This document shows positions 44,083-56,233 of a DNA stretch of 64,000 nt, in pieces. The notes under the pieces were generated by a model that searched no databases, was not told the origin of the DNA, and saw only the letters and a list, made by a program, of their open reading frames with translations. The DNA lies in NCBI GenBank assembly GCA_003415625.1, contig PYIU01000002.1, forward strand, positions 124,001 through 188,000, written 5' to 3'. Made by a program: the position numbers and the translations under genes. Each line of letters starts with the position of its first letter. The first letter of the stretch is position 1. Source of the DNA: Aquanectria penicillioides. Lineage: Eukaryota > Ascomycota > Sordariomycetes > Hypocreales > Nectriaceae.

Positions 44083-46080
44083 TCACACTGCCAAGACTTG
44101 AACCCCAAGCAGGCGAAACGACTCGATCCAATCAGCACCGCCAAACCCGTTCTGCTGCATCTGGTCATCCCTTTCCCAGAGCTTCTGCACAATATCCCAC
44201 TGTCTGCCTATGTTCCCAATGTTGTACTTGTCAACTTTCTCCCACCACTTTCGAAACACCTCCCGCTGGGGCCCGATTGCTTCGCATGAAGCGATAAATC
44301 CCGGCCATGTAATAGGTGCAATTACACCGCCCCGGGTCAACTGCGCCTTTGCTTCTTCCGCGGCATCCATGTGCTCCGCTACGCATTTCACTTCGTCCAC
44401 CAGGTCTGCAGCATTGAAGCGCTGGATTCGTCGGTAATAGTATATGAGGGCCGCACGGTGCCAGGCATTGGCTTGGTGTTTGAATATTTTCAACATGAGC
44501 TCGTCGTTGGGGGGAATCAACATGATTCTGTCTGATTGTAGCCTCCATGATACGAGTGTGTCGCCCAGTGCTTCGCATTGCTTGAGGAGATGATCCGGGA
44601 TAGAGTTCGGTGGCTTTCCGTTGTACTCGGCCAAGAGCTCTGCAAGACGACACGTCTCCTGGATTGCCGCAGCTATAGACGGCGTGATTCCATAGATGTG
44701 CTCGTAGCAGTTGCTGGATTGGACTAGGCTGCCGTCTGATGACGGCTCGATGTGTGCCTCCGACTGAAACGAGGTTGTGCGAGCAATAATTGCCAAGAAG
44801 GCACTGATGGCATTAAGCTGCTGGGTCGAGTGGCTTACCATTCTCCATCGACTACGTAGGTTCCGCAGCTGTGTCGCCGCGTTTATATGCATTGTAAAAT
44901 CGTTGCCATCTCCGGACATAGTCTGCAAGGGTTAGCATGTATCAAACCCAGGGCAGCAAGACATACCCCAATGCTCAGCAGAGACAGCATGGCAGTCATG
45001 AAAAGCTGGTAGTCAGCGCCCGGCATAGCACTCTCGACAGCAGCCTGCAAAAAGTAAAGCGCTTGATATCTGTGCTTTGCGCCGAGCCTTTGGTATTTAG
45101 TTTGACTCTTGTTACAGTTCCAAAGGTGAAAGGCTGACGACGCCAGCAAGGCGTGGTAGATGGCGGAATAGGCGAGAGCCCTGGGCGTATTTGGTTCCGA
45201 GATGCATATCACCGACCCTTCAAGCGCGGTGGACAGATATATGCCACGGAAAACGTTTTGAGCATGGAATATCGGCTGCATGAGATCGGCAATGTGAATG
45301 TTGTAGTGGTTAATCAGCAAGTCAACTTGACTGTCCCCGAAAAGACTGGTGGATATGTGCTGAATTGAAAATTCAGACTCTGACGAAGTTGATGTGGTGG
45401 ATTCGGGGGAACCATCGGGTGAGACCTGGTCTAGAAGTTCCAGGGCCGTGCCATTGTCTTCTTCGGTCTCTACGGCTATGGTCTGTCAACTTTATCCTGC
45501 AATCGAATCATTATGCTCACCTGGTGCATTCGAGGAGCTACTCGCTGCTGGAGTTTGCGGGTGTTCCTTTGCAGGGGTGCCGCCAACTAGGCCAAACAAA
45601 GAATCTAGCACAGAAAAGCAAGCGCTTTGGGTCGTGGGCTTATCAGGCCTGGGGCCAAGAATGGTGGCAGGAAAGGCAGAAAAGGGACCTCTCGTAGATA
45701 CCTGGCCAGAATCAGCGTCAGTGTCGATGTTGGCCAGAAAGCTATCAATCTCCTCTATGCGGTAGCGCTGGCCGCTGTCTCGATCTTGTTTGACATGTTA
45801 GAGTATATCCCTGCCACAAACGACCCCATACCTAGTTGAATAGTCCTGCGGCCTCTCGCAGGCGCTTCAAGCGGGTCAGATATCCATTGCAACCGGATAT
45901 CGTAGCCGCCGCAGTCAACGCCTTTCTTCTCGCAATTTCTACACGCGATGGGTCTCTCATCGCATCGGATTTTGCGTGCTTTGCATGTCCAACACCTGGC
46001 ATGGTTAGGATGAGTGAGTCAGATGGAGCAGAATAGACGTACCCTGTGAATGTATTAAGGCGGCTCGTCGAGGGAGGCAT
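44083..46080 (-). CDS. Zn2Cys6 transcription factor with Fungal_trans_2-like domain
   Basis: Starts at ATG 46080 with a 38-nt first exon. An intron (46042-45996, GTACGT to GCCAG) precedes C-WT-C-KARKIR-C-DERPIA-C-RN-C-EKKGVD-C, an exact binuclear cluster. After a Ser/Pro-rich linker, the regulatory domain starts near 45370 (LINHYNIHIADLMQPIFHAQ) and is joined across 44966-44923 (GTATGT to TGCAG) to the last exon, ending at 44083. Linker splicing (about 45850-45440) is uncertain: the obvious exon ending SSSSNAP and the next exon beginning TIAVETEE are in different phases, so there is either another intron or a one-base error. The protein is roughly 550 aa. Targets unknown. Confidence 0.8.
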
Positions 46081-46673
46081 CGATATCCAGCATTTTCTAT
46101 TATCGGGATGAGTTGCCGTTCTTCAAGACTCGCCACAACCGGTCAAAGGGTGCGGAGGTGTTTCCGCCTAAGGCATCAACATGGGTGCAAGCCCACCGCT
46201 CGGCCAAGGTTTATTCGTGAGGATGAACCTTTGCTGTAAGTTATGTATCTACCTGACACATATGGACAGCTACTGTCAGTAGACTTTTAGCACTTGGTGA
46301 ATCTAAATTTTAACCTAGCTGGTTTGGTTCAGAAACGAGGGCATTCATATTCACTCGAATATATAGTACACATTCGGCATGGAATCATCCACCACAGCGA
46401 TTGATACGTTAACCGTCAAAAAGGAACTCGCCAACAATCTCACCATCTCAAGGAAAGCCTGGTACAAAAATATGACACCATCATGGGGACAACACACTCA
46501 ACAACCACCATCTACTCAGTCTCGATGCTCGGCGAGGCCTGCACACTGAATCTCAAATTATGTTGGAAGGCATTTGCGATATCATCAGACGACCCTGTTC
46601 CTCACACGCTCCCCAGCTCACCCTCGCTAATAAATACTCCTTCCGACTTGTCGAACAAACGCCACTTACTTAA
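46081..46673. other. Intergenic region left of the solo LTR
   Basis: Regulator promoter and flank of the LTR insertion. An ATG at 46380 opens a short frame (MESSTTAIDTLTVKKELANN) of about 57 codons that I cannot assign. It ends in the target-site copy CTTAA at 46669-46673. Confidence 0.4.
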
Positions 46674-46932
46674 TGTTGACGGATATAGCGGCCGGGCGAA
46701 GGTGGTCGCCGCTACAGACATAGCGGCCGGCCACAAGCCGACCTCGGGGGCCTTGTGGGCCTAGGTCTTGAGGCCACGTATCCTCACAAGGAAATCCCTG
46801 CACTGTAAATAGGTGACTGCATTCTGCGACCACTATCTAGCTGTTCCTTACGAATCCCAATTGATCTGGACCGACCCGTTGCGCATGTCGCCCGCTGTGA
46901 CCGTCCCTGCGCGTGCCTGTATATTGTTTACA
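46674..46932 (+). repeat. Solo LTR of the copia family, little mutated
   Basis: A 259-bp unit beginning TGTTGACGGATATAGCGG and ending GTATATTGTTTACA, flanked by the 5-bp direct repeat CTTAA (46669-46673 and 46933-46937). It aligns end to end with the reverse complement of the four AT-rich LTRs at 54975, 55975, 58826 and 63724, but retains CG, CA and TG where those have TA. LTR-LTR recombination would leave this footprint. It is in the opposite orientation to the nested block. Confidence 0.92.
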
Positions 46933-47069
46933 CTTAATGTTGACCACAATGACCTGGCTTGTGACAGCATCATAATAAACTAGATGTTAGGATAGGTATA
47001 AATTCTAATAGGTGAAATACATACTTTCGATGCTCATCTGTGATTTCAGCACCCTCGCTCAACTTGGTG

Positions 47070-48274
47070 ATGGATTCGTTCTGGAGCTTTGCGAGCCCAA
47101 AGGCGAACCAGGGGCTGGATATTGTCCTCAATGACCACTACGCCTCCAAGGTCTATGGGACCGAATTTCACATTTCTGGAAATGTAGTCATTTCTACATC
47201 ACACGATGTAGCCTTTGACTCTATCAAGATCGTCTTCACCGGCGAGGCCGTTGTCTGCCTTGAACAGATGACAGCGACCACTTGTATAGCCCACCGGCTG
47301 CTCAGCTTGGAAATGCCCATTTCGCACTCTACATACCCTTTACCAAAGATTTTCAAGTCGGGCATTCGATGTTCAATCCCGTTTCAGTTTGTGGTTCCTC
47401 GCCATCTCACCTTGCAGGCCTGCGGCCATGAAGTCCATTCGGCAAGCATACGGGAATACCACACGCGGTTGCCGCTAACTATGGGTGACTAGGATACAGA
47501 TAATATGGCTCCTATCATGACGCGCATCTGCTACAAGATCAACGCTTTCGTCTTTCAAAGCGGCACACCTTCTGAATCCAACGTGCTGATGACGGATAGG
47601 GCAGTGAGGATTCTGCCTATCGAGTCCTGAAGAGCCGCCGACGACATGTTGTACAGCTTGAAAAAGCCAAGATGTTACGTCAGAGCCTCTTTTCCGGAGC
47701 TTCAGGGCACATCAAGGCTACCGCAAACCAGGCTAGCATCGTCAGACTCAACTCAGCCGGGCGTGGAACAGGGAGCTCATCCATTGTCATTGGCCTGGCA
47801 TTTGAGCCAGCCACCATCGACGCCATTCCGTCCGTCATTCTTTCGGCTCAATTGTCGATCCAAACGCAGACATAGTTCAGCCAGAATCCGATGAAGAATG
47901 TGCCGAATACAGGACTTGGGCGAGTTCCCTACTCAACCACCATCTCTCTCGGGACAGTCCTTGTAAAAGACCCTAGGTGGGAACAACACGTCGATCTACT
48001 ACAGCTAGGGGAGACATTTCCTTGTCCTGTATTTTATTCTACCGCAGTCCATCTTCCATTCGATCTCCCTACCGCCGACAAGACGTTCCTGCCGACATTT
48101 CATTCATGCCTCGTCTCCCGGACGTATACAGTAAATGTCAAGTTGGCAGTAGGAAAGGCCAATATCAATCTCGCTGTTCCTCTGCAGATTGCGGTGGAAG
48201 AGCCAGAAGCGAGGGACGTTGCAGACGAGGAGCTTCCCAATTTTGATGCTGCAACAAAGTACTGGCATGAATAG
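47070..48274 (+). pseudogene. Arrestin-like protein gene, broken
   Basis: Encodes an arrestin-type adaptor, a family that links membrane proteins to ubiquitin ligases for endocytosis. The N-terminal fold begins at ATG 47070 (MDSFWSFASPKANQG, HISGNVVIST, SIPFQFVVPRHL) and the C-terminal fold lies at 47690-48274 (YSTTISLGTVLVKD, TYTVNVKLAVGKANINLAVP). Breaks: TAG at 47490-47492, just before DTDNMAPIMTRICYKINA, where relatives have Trp; a frame change near 47620-47640, after RAVRILPIES; and TAG at 47873-47875, before FSQNPMKNVPN. No intron explains them. Three lesions near a transposon insertion and 1.7 kb from the RIP-type block suggest real inactivation. Confidence 0.78.
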
Positions 48275-48864
48275 ATGCACTTGATGAGACGTATTGGAGT
48301 AGAGCGGTTCGCGGCGACGTCTGGATGCGTCGGGCGCTTGTGTACTATGAGATTGAACTTCGAGACATGTAATAATGAATGTACATGATATTTGCAGAGA
48401 TGCGATGATGATCAAAACAACCGTCATGCAAACTGTTCCCTCGTCACTGACTGAGTTGTGACATGGCTGTCAGATCCAGCAACACTCTGGCCAATGATGG
48501 ATATGTACTGCGTCTTATGAGGATCCACTCAAAAGGTCTCGGACTTGGCTTCCTTTTCATCCAAACAGGTTAGGCTCTCCCCATAGTCAAGTCATGACAC
48601 GCGTTTGATACCGAGAAGAATCGAGACGAGGTTGAGGTAGACATTTGACATGTTCTCGCCGAGTTCAGGCCAAGGTTTCAATTCCGGCGACCGGAAGACA
48701 TAACCGGTTCCGAACTGACACTTGGAACCGTGACAGTCACATGAATTGATGCAGCTATGACAGGGACAAGGCACATCTTGTCCCGCAGCCAAATCATATC
48801 AGCTCAATTTAACACATTCACCAACAACAGTCTTGAGAGTATAGAATGCAATCAGACGTCAATT
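48275..48864. other. Convergent spacer
   Basis: 3' flanks of the arrestin relic and the PaiB-like gene. No supported gene; the open frame at 48592-48792 is short and unassigned. Confidence 0.45.
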
Positions 48865-49629
48865 CTACTTGCTTCGTGCCTTGATCTCCCTCCTCTGCTC
48901 CACAATCTCCGCAATATTCCTCCCCGTGTCCGTCTCTAGGTTTTTAAATCCTTGGATGACGCCATCCGAGTCGCCTTGGCCCATCTCCTGGCTCATCTTG
49001 AATTTTCCCTCCATCTTGTCGATGTTAATCTCAACACCAATGATGGCCTTCTTTAGCAATCCAATAAAATTCTCGGGCGCATCAGTCACCTTCCACGGCC
49101 CTGGCTTGTCGTCCCGGCCAGTGAACCCCATGATGTTTATCTCGCTGTGCTCGGAAAGGTCGTGAATTTGCTGCGCGAGAAAGCTAGAAGTCTCGTCCGA
49201 TTTAGTGTCTATGTAGACTTTGGCTCGGCCATAGACTTGCACTGCGGAGTAGTTCCAAGTCGGAACCACTTTTCCCGTCGACGGCTTTGTATCAGTGTAA
49301 AACTTTGGCGTGACGTAGTGGTGGCTGGGCGCCGTAAAGATGACCAGTACGTCATGTTCCAGCACAGTGGTCGTTTTGTTCGGGGAATTAATTTCCTCAA
49401 TGATAGCCCTGCTCTGGGGGTTTGCTCGAGCGAGATGGCCTCTCAAGCGCCCTAGCTCAGTCTCACTTGCCTTGTCCTCGACGTCGAGAACAAAGGGGAT
49501 ATGGCTGGATTGCAGGAACGGAAATGAAGGAGAGGAAATGGCCGTGGTAAAGAGTCCTAACGGGTTCTCGCGCACGATGCGACGGAGGACTCGCAAGTCT
49601 GCTTCTGCATGGACTGCACGGATGTACAT
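48865..49629 (-). CDS. FMN-binding PaiB-like protein
   Basis: A 254-aa single-exon protein of the FMN_bind_2 (PaiB) family, a split-barrel flavin-binding fold. Diagnostic segments: MYIRAVHAEADLRVLRRIVR, ENPLGLFTTA, SSHIPFVLD, LRGHLARANPQSR, VIFTAPSHHYVTPKFY, VVPTWNYSAVQVYGRAK and LLKKAIIGVEINI with MEGKFKMSQ. Bacterial PaiB was described as a regulator of sporulation and protease genes. Fungal members are likely flavoproteins of unknown reaction, and the name negative transcriptional regulator is carried over by similarity. It is the last intact gene before the AT-rich block. Confidence 0.9.
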   Translation of the reverse strand: MYIRAVHAEADLRVLRRIVRENPLGLFTTAISSPSFPFLQSSHIPFVLDVEDKASETELGRLRGHLARANPQSRAIIEEINSPNKTTTVLEHDVLVIFTAPSHHYVTPKFYTDTKPSTGKVVPTWNYSAVQVYGRAKVYIDTKSDETSSFLAQQIHDLSEHSEINIMGFTGRDDKPGPWKVTDAPENFIGLLKKAIIGVEINIDKMEGKFKMSQEMGQGDSDGVIQGFKNLETDTGRNIAEIVEQRREIKARSK

Positions 49630-49934
49630 GGTGATGTGATGGTGGTGCTTGGGCTGCTTGATGGTAGCAATATGAGGTGGGATTGTTACTGTTTAAGTCC
49701 TGTCTCGACTATAAGCCGCCAATGAGCCGATCCACAGTTGATTGCGATACTTAGCGAACATATTGTCGTTGATTTGATTTATGTACATTGCCGGTTCCAT
49801 TGAGATGTTTCGTGCTCGGAGTTTCTTGCCTGGTTGTCATTTCTGGAGTAGCGCAAATCGAGTTTTAGCTACCCTGCCTGTAATCCTGTAATCCTGCAAT
49901 CCCCGCTTGTCACGCAGAATCATACAGTAGATGC
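49630..49934. other. Transition to AT-rich block
   Basis: Promoter of the PaiB-like gene; then, from about 49930, base composition falls sharply to AT-rich. A short TGTAATCC triple repeat lies at 49877-49902. The exact left end of the outer transposon is not resolved. Confidence 0.5.
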
Positions 49935-52900
49935 ATATGTAATAAGGTCTATTAAAAGCCTTGTTTTCTACAAAAGGAATATTGTCTTAGAGCTCCCTTT
50001 TATCTATATTAAGCTTGCTTTAATTAGGTTCTATGCCCTATTAAGCTTACCTAAAATGGATTTAATACTTAAGTTAAAAGATAAAGCTTTAAGCTGGCTA
50101 TATAATAGCTATATATAATAGATATGGCCTTTAATAATATCTTTATTAGTTTTATATTCTGCAATATATCTCTTAATTAAAAGACTATAAAGCTATTTAT
50201 ATAGTATTTTAATTGCTTTTATACTTTATTCCTAAAGTTATATTAAGGATTAATATATTTATTGTTTATTTTTTTTATTAATATATTTAATTAAATTTTT
50301 AATTAATTTAATATATTTATTAATTTTAAGTAATAAATTAAATAATATATATAAAATAAAAAGAAAGTAAGCTTAATTATATTATATTTAAGCTTTATAT
50401 AGTTAGTTTTTAGCTTTTTTTTTTCTTTTTTTATTAATACCTTTTGCTATTAATATAGTTTATTATAAGTCTTTATTTTAGCTGCTCTCTTTATAAAAAA
50501 GTTTAGTAATAGCTTTCTTTTAAGGTCTTTTTTAAAGGTATATTCTTTTAATTTAAAGATTGGCCTAATATTATTAATTTTTCCTTTTTTTTTTAGGCTT
50601 TAAAGTCCCTAGCGCTATTAATACCTTTAGTATTGCTATTATTAGCTCCTTTTTTACTTTTACTTTCTTTATATAAGCGCTAATATTTATTAAAAAGCTT
50701 AGTTTATTATTTTAAGCTTTTAATATATATAAATAGCTTATTAATTTCTTTTAGTTCTTTATACTTAAGCCTTATATCTTTAAGGATTCTTTTTATAAAA
50801 GATATATTTATATAGCTATTATTAATAAAGGCAATAAAGAATATTGTTTTAAAAGTGCTAATTGCTTTTAATAGTGCTTTATATATAAGGCTAGTAATTA
50901 TTAATGCTATTTTTAATAAGCTTAATCTTTTTTTTTATATTTATAATTATATTGCTAATTATTTATATTTTAGTTTCTTTATTATAGCTTTTATTGCTTA
51001 ATAAATATTATTAGCTCTTAATATTAATAATAAAAAAATATATTACTTTTTTTTAATTATAAATATAAATTTTAACTTTTAAGTAAATATATAATTAATA
51101 CTATATAGTATTGCAATTATAGCTTAATCTTTTAGTAAAAAAAAACTCTATCTATTTATTAGGTATTAAGGTTAATTTTAAAACTAATATATTTATATAC
51201 CCTTTAATTCTAAAGACTAATAAAAAGCAATGCCTTTAGGTAAAGCAATTTATTAAGAAAGGCATTAACCTTCTATAGATCTATTATAGTTTATATATAA
51301 GTAAAGTTATTAAGTATTTAGCATTAAGGAGTTATAGTATTTAAAAGTTCTAGAGTTTAAAGTTTATTTTTATTTATCTCTTTTAATACTTTACTAAAAG
51401 AAGGGGAGGCTTTATATATATTTAGGGCAATTAATTTTATGCTTTCCTTTTTAAATGCCTTTATTATAATATTTATATATATAAATTAATTAAATTAAGT
51501 ATTATTCTAAAGTATTTAAAGTGCTATTATAATAGTGCTTTAATAAATCTATTTATTAGCATTTTAATAATAAAAAGGTAAATAACTTTAAATAATCCCT
51601 TTTTATATTTCTACTTTAATTATATATTATAGATATTTATATAGTATAAATAAGTATTAATTTATTTACTTTCTTTAAGTATTAAATATATAGTTTATTA
51701 ATTATTGCAATAAATTAAGAATTTATTTAAATTTAATAATAGCTTTATTTACTTAAAAAGGTATTAAAAAGCTATTATTTTATATACTATTTTATCTAAA
51801 GTAAGTAGCTTTACTTTAATTATAGATATAATTATAGTAAATTAATATATTGCTTTTTAAATAATTAGTTTATTAAATAGGCTAATAAAATATCCTTAAA
51901 ATAACTTCTTTATAAAAGAATTATCTATAAAGAATGCATTACTTACTATTCTTAATGCTTAGATTTCCTTACTTTCTTTATATTAAATAGCAAATCTACT
52001 TATTGTATAAAAATAATAAAGAGCTTAATTTATTGCATTTTAATGCTTAATTCCTAAATTAATTAAAAACTATAAGAGTTTGCCTACTATAAAGGCAATA
52101 TTAAGTTAGATTATAATTGCTATATAAAATAATAATTTTACTTTCTTTTAATACTCTTTAATCTTTTATTTAATTGCTTAATCTTTATGCTTTTATAGCT
52201 TTATTCCTAAAATTAATATTAATAGAAATAAGCTTTATTTTAATATTCTAAACTTATAGGCAATCTTATTAATATATGCCTTATAGCTAAAAAAGATCTA
52301 TCTTTTAAAGCAATTATAAATAATTTATACTTTAAGGAAATACTTAATTTTACTTTATTTATATAGTTTATATATTTATTTTAAGCTATTAATTAATATA
52401 TTAGCTATATTTATATTATCCTTATAGAAAGCAATAATAATATTATCTATAAAGAATATTAAAAAGAGCTTTTAATTAATAGAATAAAATAAATATAGCT
52501 TTTCTTTATACTATTTAAGCTTAAGTTTAATAAAAGTTACTTTTAATTTTTAAAACTAAAGTTATAATAAGTCCTTAAGACTATATAATGCTTTATGCAA
52601 TTCTATATATTTACTTTATTACTTAAATCCATTTAATAGCTTATATATTATTAGTATTCTATACTTACTTTTTATTATATTAAAAAATACATTTTTAATA
52701 TTAAATTGCAAAAGTTCTAAATTAAATTATATTGCTAAAGCTATTAATATATAAAAAGTATATACTATAAGTATAGCTATATAAATACTCTTAATTATTA
52801 AGCTTTTCTATAGATTACTATATATATATATCTATACTTTATATTTATTTAAATAATTAATGCTATTAAACTTATAGATAAATACCTACTTTAGTAGTAG

Positions 52901-54974
52901 CAGTTTAAATCTTGCCTTTAAGAGCTTAATTTTAATTTAAATCCCTTTCTCTTTTAAGGTTTAAATCTCTCTTTTTACTGCTTTAATAAATTTATTATAA
53001 AGTGGATAATTTTATATTTCTTTTTAGTTCTATAGTAATAGGCTTAAAAGGTCTTATTAGTATATCTTTAAGCCTATTATTATAGCCTTTATTTATATAT
53101 TATTTTTTTATAAATAGGCTACTATTATTATAATAAATACTATTTAATAGCTTCTTTTATTCTAACTGTTTTAAAGTAATTAATTAAATTAAATTTCTAT
53201 TAATAAAGCATTTTAAAATGCATTATTTAAATGCCTATTAAAATAGTATTTTTAAAGAATGCTTTAATTTTATATATACTTAATATTTTATCTTTTCTTA
53301 ATGCATTTATTGCTATATATTAGTTATATTAGTTCTTTACTTACTTTTCCCTTTTTTTTATTAGTTATATTACTGCCTTAAATCTAAGATTTATTAGCTT
53401 TTAATAGCAATATTATTAGGTTTTTATTTAAAGTTAAATCTTTCTCTATTTTATTTACTCTTTTTATTAAATTTATAATAGGCTTTTATTTATTATTTAC
53501 TTTTTAAGCTATATATTATAACTAGCTTTATACTTCTTATTTTAATTATTATTTAAGGGTTACTTTTAGGGTTTTTTATTCTATTAAATTCTATTTTTAT
53601 AAATAAAGATTTAATACCTTTTATTCTATATATCTATATTTTAAATTATTAAAATAAACTCTCTATTAAGGTTCTATTAATATATTTCTATATATTAATT
53701 TAATTTTTAGTATTTAATAAAGAGTTTAAAGTCTATAAGCTATTTAATTAGTTTTATGCTTAATAAGCTTTATTACTTAATATTTTATGCTTTTTTATGC
53801 ATTTACCCTTAAGTCTAAACTCTTTATTATCTCTATTTTAAATAGTTTATCTTTTACTGCAATTAACTTAAGGAAAGTAAGTTTTACTTTTTCCTTTTAA
53901 TCTATAATCTAAAGGTATTTTATTAAAAAGCTTAATTTATTAATTAAAATCTTTTGCTTTTAAGCTTCTTCTTTATAGAATATATATTTATTAAATGTAA
54001 TATTATATATAGTAATTACCTATTTAAGCTAAGGTATCTATATTTAATATAAATTACTAATAGAGTATTTAATTAAATATTTAATATATTCTTTAGGGCT
54101 TATTTTAAATAGTCTTTTATTCCTTTTTGCCTTTCTATTCCTATATAATAGATATGCTTTATATCTATATATATAGATTCTATTTTAATTAAGGTATAGA
54201 TCTATTATAAGCTTCTTTATTTAAAGGCAAGTATTATTTTAGAACTAACTTTTTAGTATCTCTATTAGCATTTTTATACTTAATAATTAATATAGGCTTA
54301 TATTATATAAAAATGCTATATATATTATAGTTTCTAACTATAGATTTTATAGTAGGTTTGCTCTATTTATTATTTTAATTAAATATACTATTAGCTTTTA
54401 TTCTATTTATTCTACTAATTTATTTAGCTTATAAATATAAGGTAAAGTAAGCTTAAAAATAATACCTTTATTATATACTTAAGTTTAATATTCTATAAAC
54501 CCTTATATAGTAATTATAGCCTTTTTATTATCTTGCCTAATTCTATAGATTAAAAGGCTAAATTGTCTTTTAATCTATTTTTTAAAGTACACTAAAGCAT
54601 TAAATACTATATTATATTTCTTATTTAATAAAGGGAATATATATAGTATCTTTATATATTTATTCTTAATTATTAAAAGCTATTTTATTCTATTATAACT
54701 TTATAGAAAGTCTTAAAGGTTCTAATAGATATACTAAAATAAATATAAAGATATATATTATAAAGGCTTATATAATATTACCTATTTTATATATACTATA
54801 GTGCAGTATATATAATTAATATACTTAATTTTAGTTATTAATATATTTTTAGCATTAAATACTAGCTTTTTAAGTGCCTTAAGGCTAAGATAGCTTAACC
54901 TAAAGTATTAAAGCTATTCTATATTTTCTCTTAATTATAGAGAATCCCTTAATGGTCTCTTGCTCTATAAGTAT
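49935..54974 (-). mobile_element. E0: outer Ty1/copia retrotransposon, AT-rich, 3' part
   Basis: Minus-strand relic riddled with stops. Translating through them shows copia landmarks in order: a GAG-pre-integrase-like segment (LKALKKLVFNAKNILI, about 54780-54920), the copia reverse-transcriptase string LHKALYSLKDLL (about 52571-52604; intact relatives read LHKALYGL) and FIDNIIIAFYKDN (about 52421-52465, standing for FVDDI). No ORF survives. Its order places gag to the right, beyond E1, and the 18 bases after 63982 are its continuation. The LTRs are not visible. It differs in sequence from E1/E2, so it is a second copia family. Confidence 0.75.
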
Positions 54975-55620
54975 TATAAATAATATATAGGCATATATAG
55001 GAACAGTCACAGCAGGCAATATACACAATAGGTCGGTCCAAATCAATTGGGATTTATAAAAAGCAGCTAGATAGTAGTCGCAAAATGCAGTTACCTATTT
55101 ATAGTGCAGGGATTCCCTTATAAAGATATATAGCCTTAAGACCTAGGCCTATAAGGCCCCTAAAGTCGGCTTATGGCCGGCCGCTATATCTATAGCGGCA
55201 ACTACTGTATTGGTGGATGGGAACACTGGCCAAAACACACACCCCACCCAAAAGGGTATAGGGTAAGCAGGTTCGGTTGAAGACCGAACAGCCTTTCTAA
55301 GCAGCTGCAAACAGCTTGGAAGAGTATTAAAGCATCTAATTAAATACTTTAGGGTGTCCCTTAAAGAAAAGAAAGAAAGAAAATAAAGCAGAAAGTTATA
55401 AATAAAGTAATATTATAAGGGGCTGCACTAGGACTTTAATAGGGTTTAAATGCAAGGAATTTAGAATTTTAAAAATAAAAATTAGTTAAAGAAAACTGCC
55501 TATTTATTTCCTATATCTTTAAGGTCCCTTTTATCTTCCTAACCAACCTAATAATAGATTGATCCACATTACCCTAGACCCTAACTTACTACCTTTATCT
55601 AACTGCTATATCTATTAACA
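54975..55620 (-). repeat. LTR A (3' LTR of E1), split by a 382-bp insertion
   Basis: Starts TATAAATAATATATAGG and ends CTATTAACA. Removing the 382-bp insertion and one copy of ACTAC leaves exactly 259 bp, equal to the other LTRs. Confidence 0.88.
55206..55587. mobile_element. 382-bp insertion inside LTR A
   Basis: Lies between direct repeats ACTAC (55201-55205 and 55588-55592). It begins TGTATTGGTGGATGGGAACA and ends CCCTAGACCCTAACTT. It is visibly richer in GC, CA and TG than its surroundings, so it arrived later or escaped mutation. No coding capacity, and no TG...CA ends or clear inverted termini. Class unknown. Confidence 0.6.
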
Positions 55621-55628
55621 CTCCCTTT
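55621..55628 (-). other. Polypurine tract of E1
   Basis: AAAGGGAG on the minus strand directly abuts the 3' LTR (TGTTAATAG). The same sequence precedes LTR B at 56234-56241. It is the expected plus-strand primer site. Confidence 0.65.
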
Positions 55629-55974
55629 AAGCCTAATTAAGGGCTTGTCCTTAAGTGCTATTATAAGGCTATTTTAACCTTCCTTATATATATATTCCTT
55701 ATATAATTATAGAGTTATTTTTTTCTTATTGCTAAAGTAATTATCTACCTAAATAGAACTTCCTTATTGCAGCTAAAGGCATTGCTATAAGCTCTTATAG
55801 GCACTATTTATACTTGCCTTAATGTTTTTAATATAGTACCTTCTTTAATTTTAGCCTTAATCTTAAGGCATTAATAAAAGAGTAATGCAATAGGCCTATT
55901 AATAGCTTTATAAGTATATTAGCAATATTTTTAGCAAAAGGGATATATTATAGTTTAATTATACTATTCTTAAT

Positions 55975-56233
55975 TATAAACAATATATAGGCATATATAA
56001 GGACAGTTATAGCAGGCAATATATATAATAGGTCGGTCTAAATCAATTGGGATTTATAAAAAGCAGCTAAATAGTAGTCGCAAAATGCAGTTACCTATTT
56101 ATAGTGCAGGGATTCCCTTATAAGAATATATAGCCTTAAGATCTAGGCCTATAAAGCCCTTAAGGTTAGCTTATAGCCGGCCGCTATATCTATAGCAGTA
56201 ACTACCTTTACCTAACTGCTATATCTATTAATA
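55975..56233 (-). repeat. LTR B (3' LTR of E2)
   Basis: 259 bp, TATAAACAATATATAGG to CTATTAATA. Preceded on its coding strand by polypurine tract AAAGGGAG. Confidence 0.9.
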
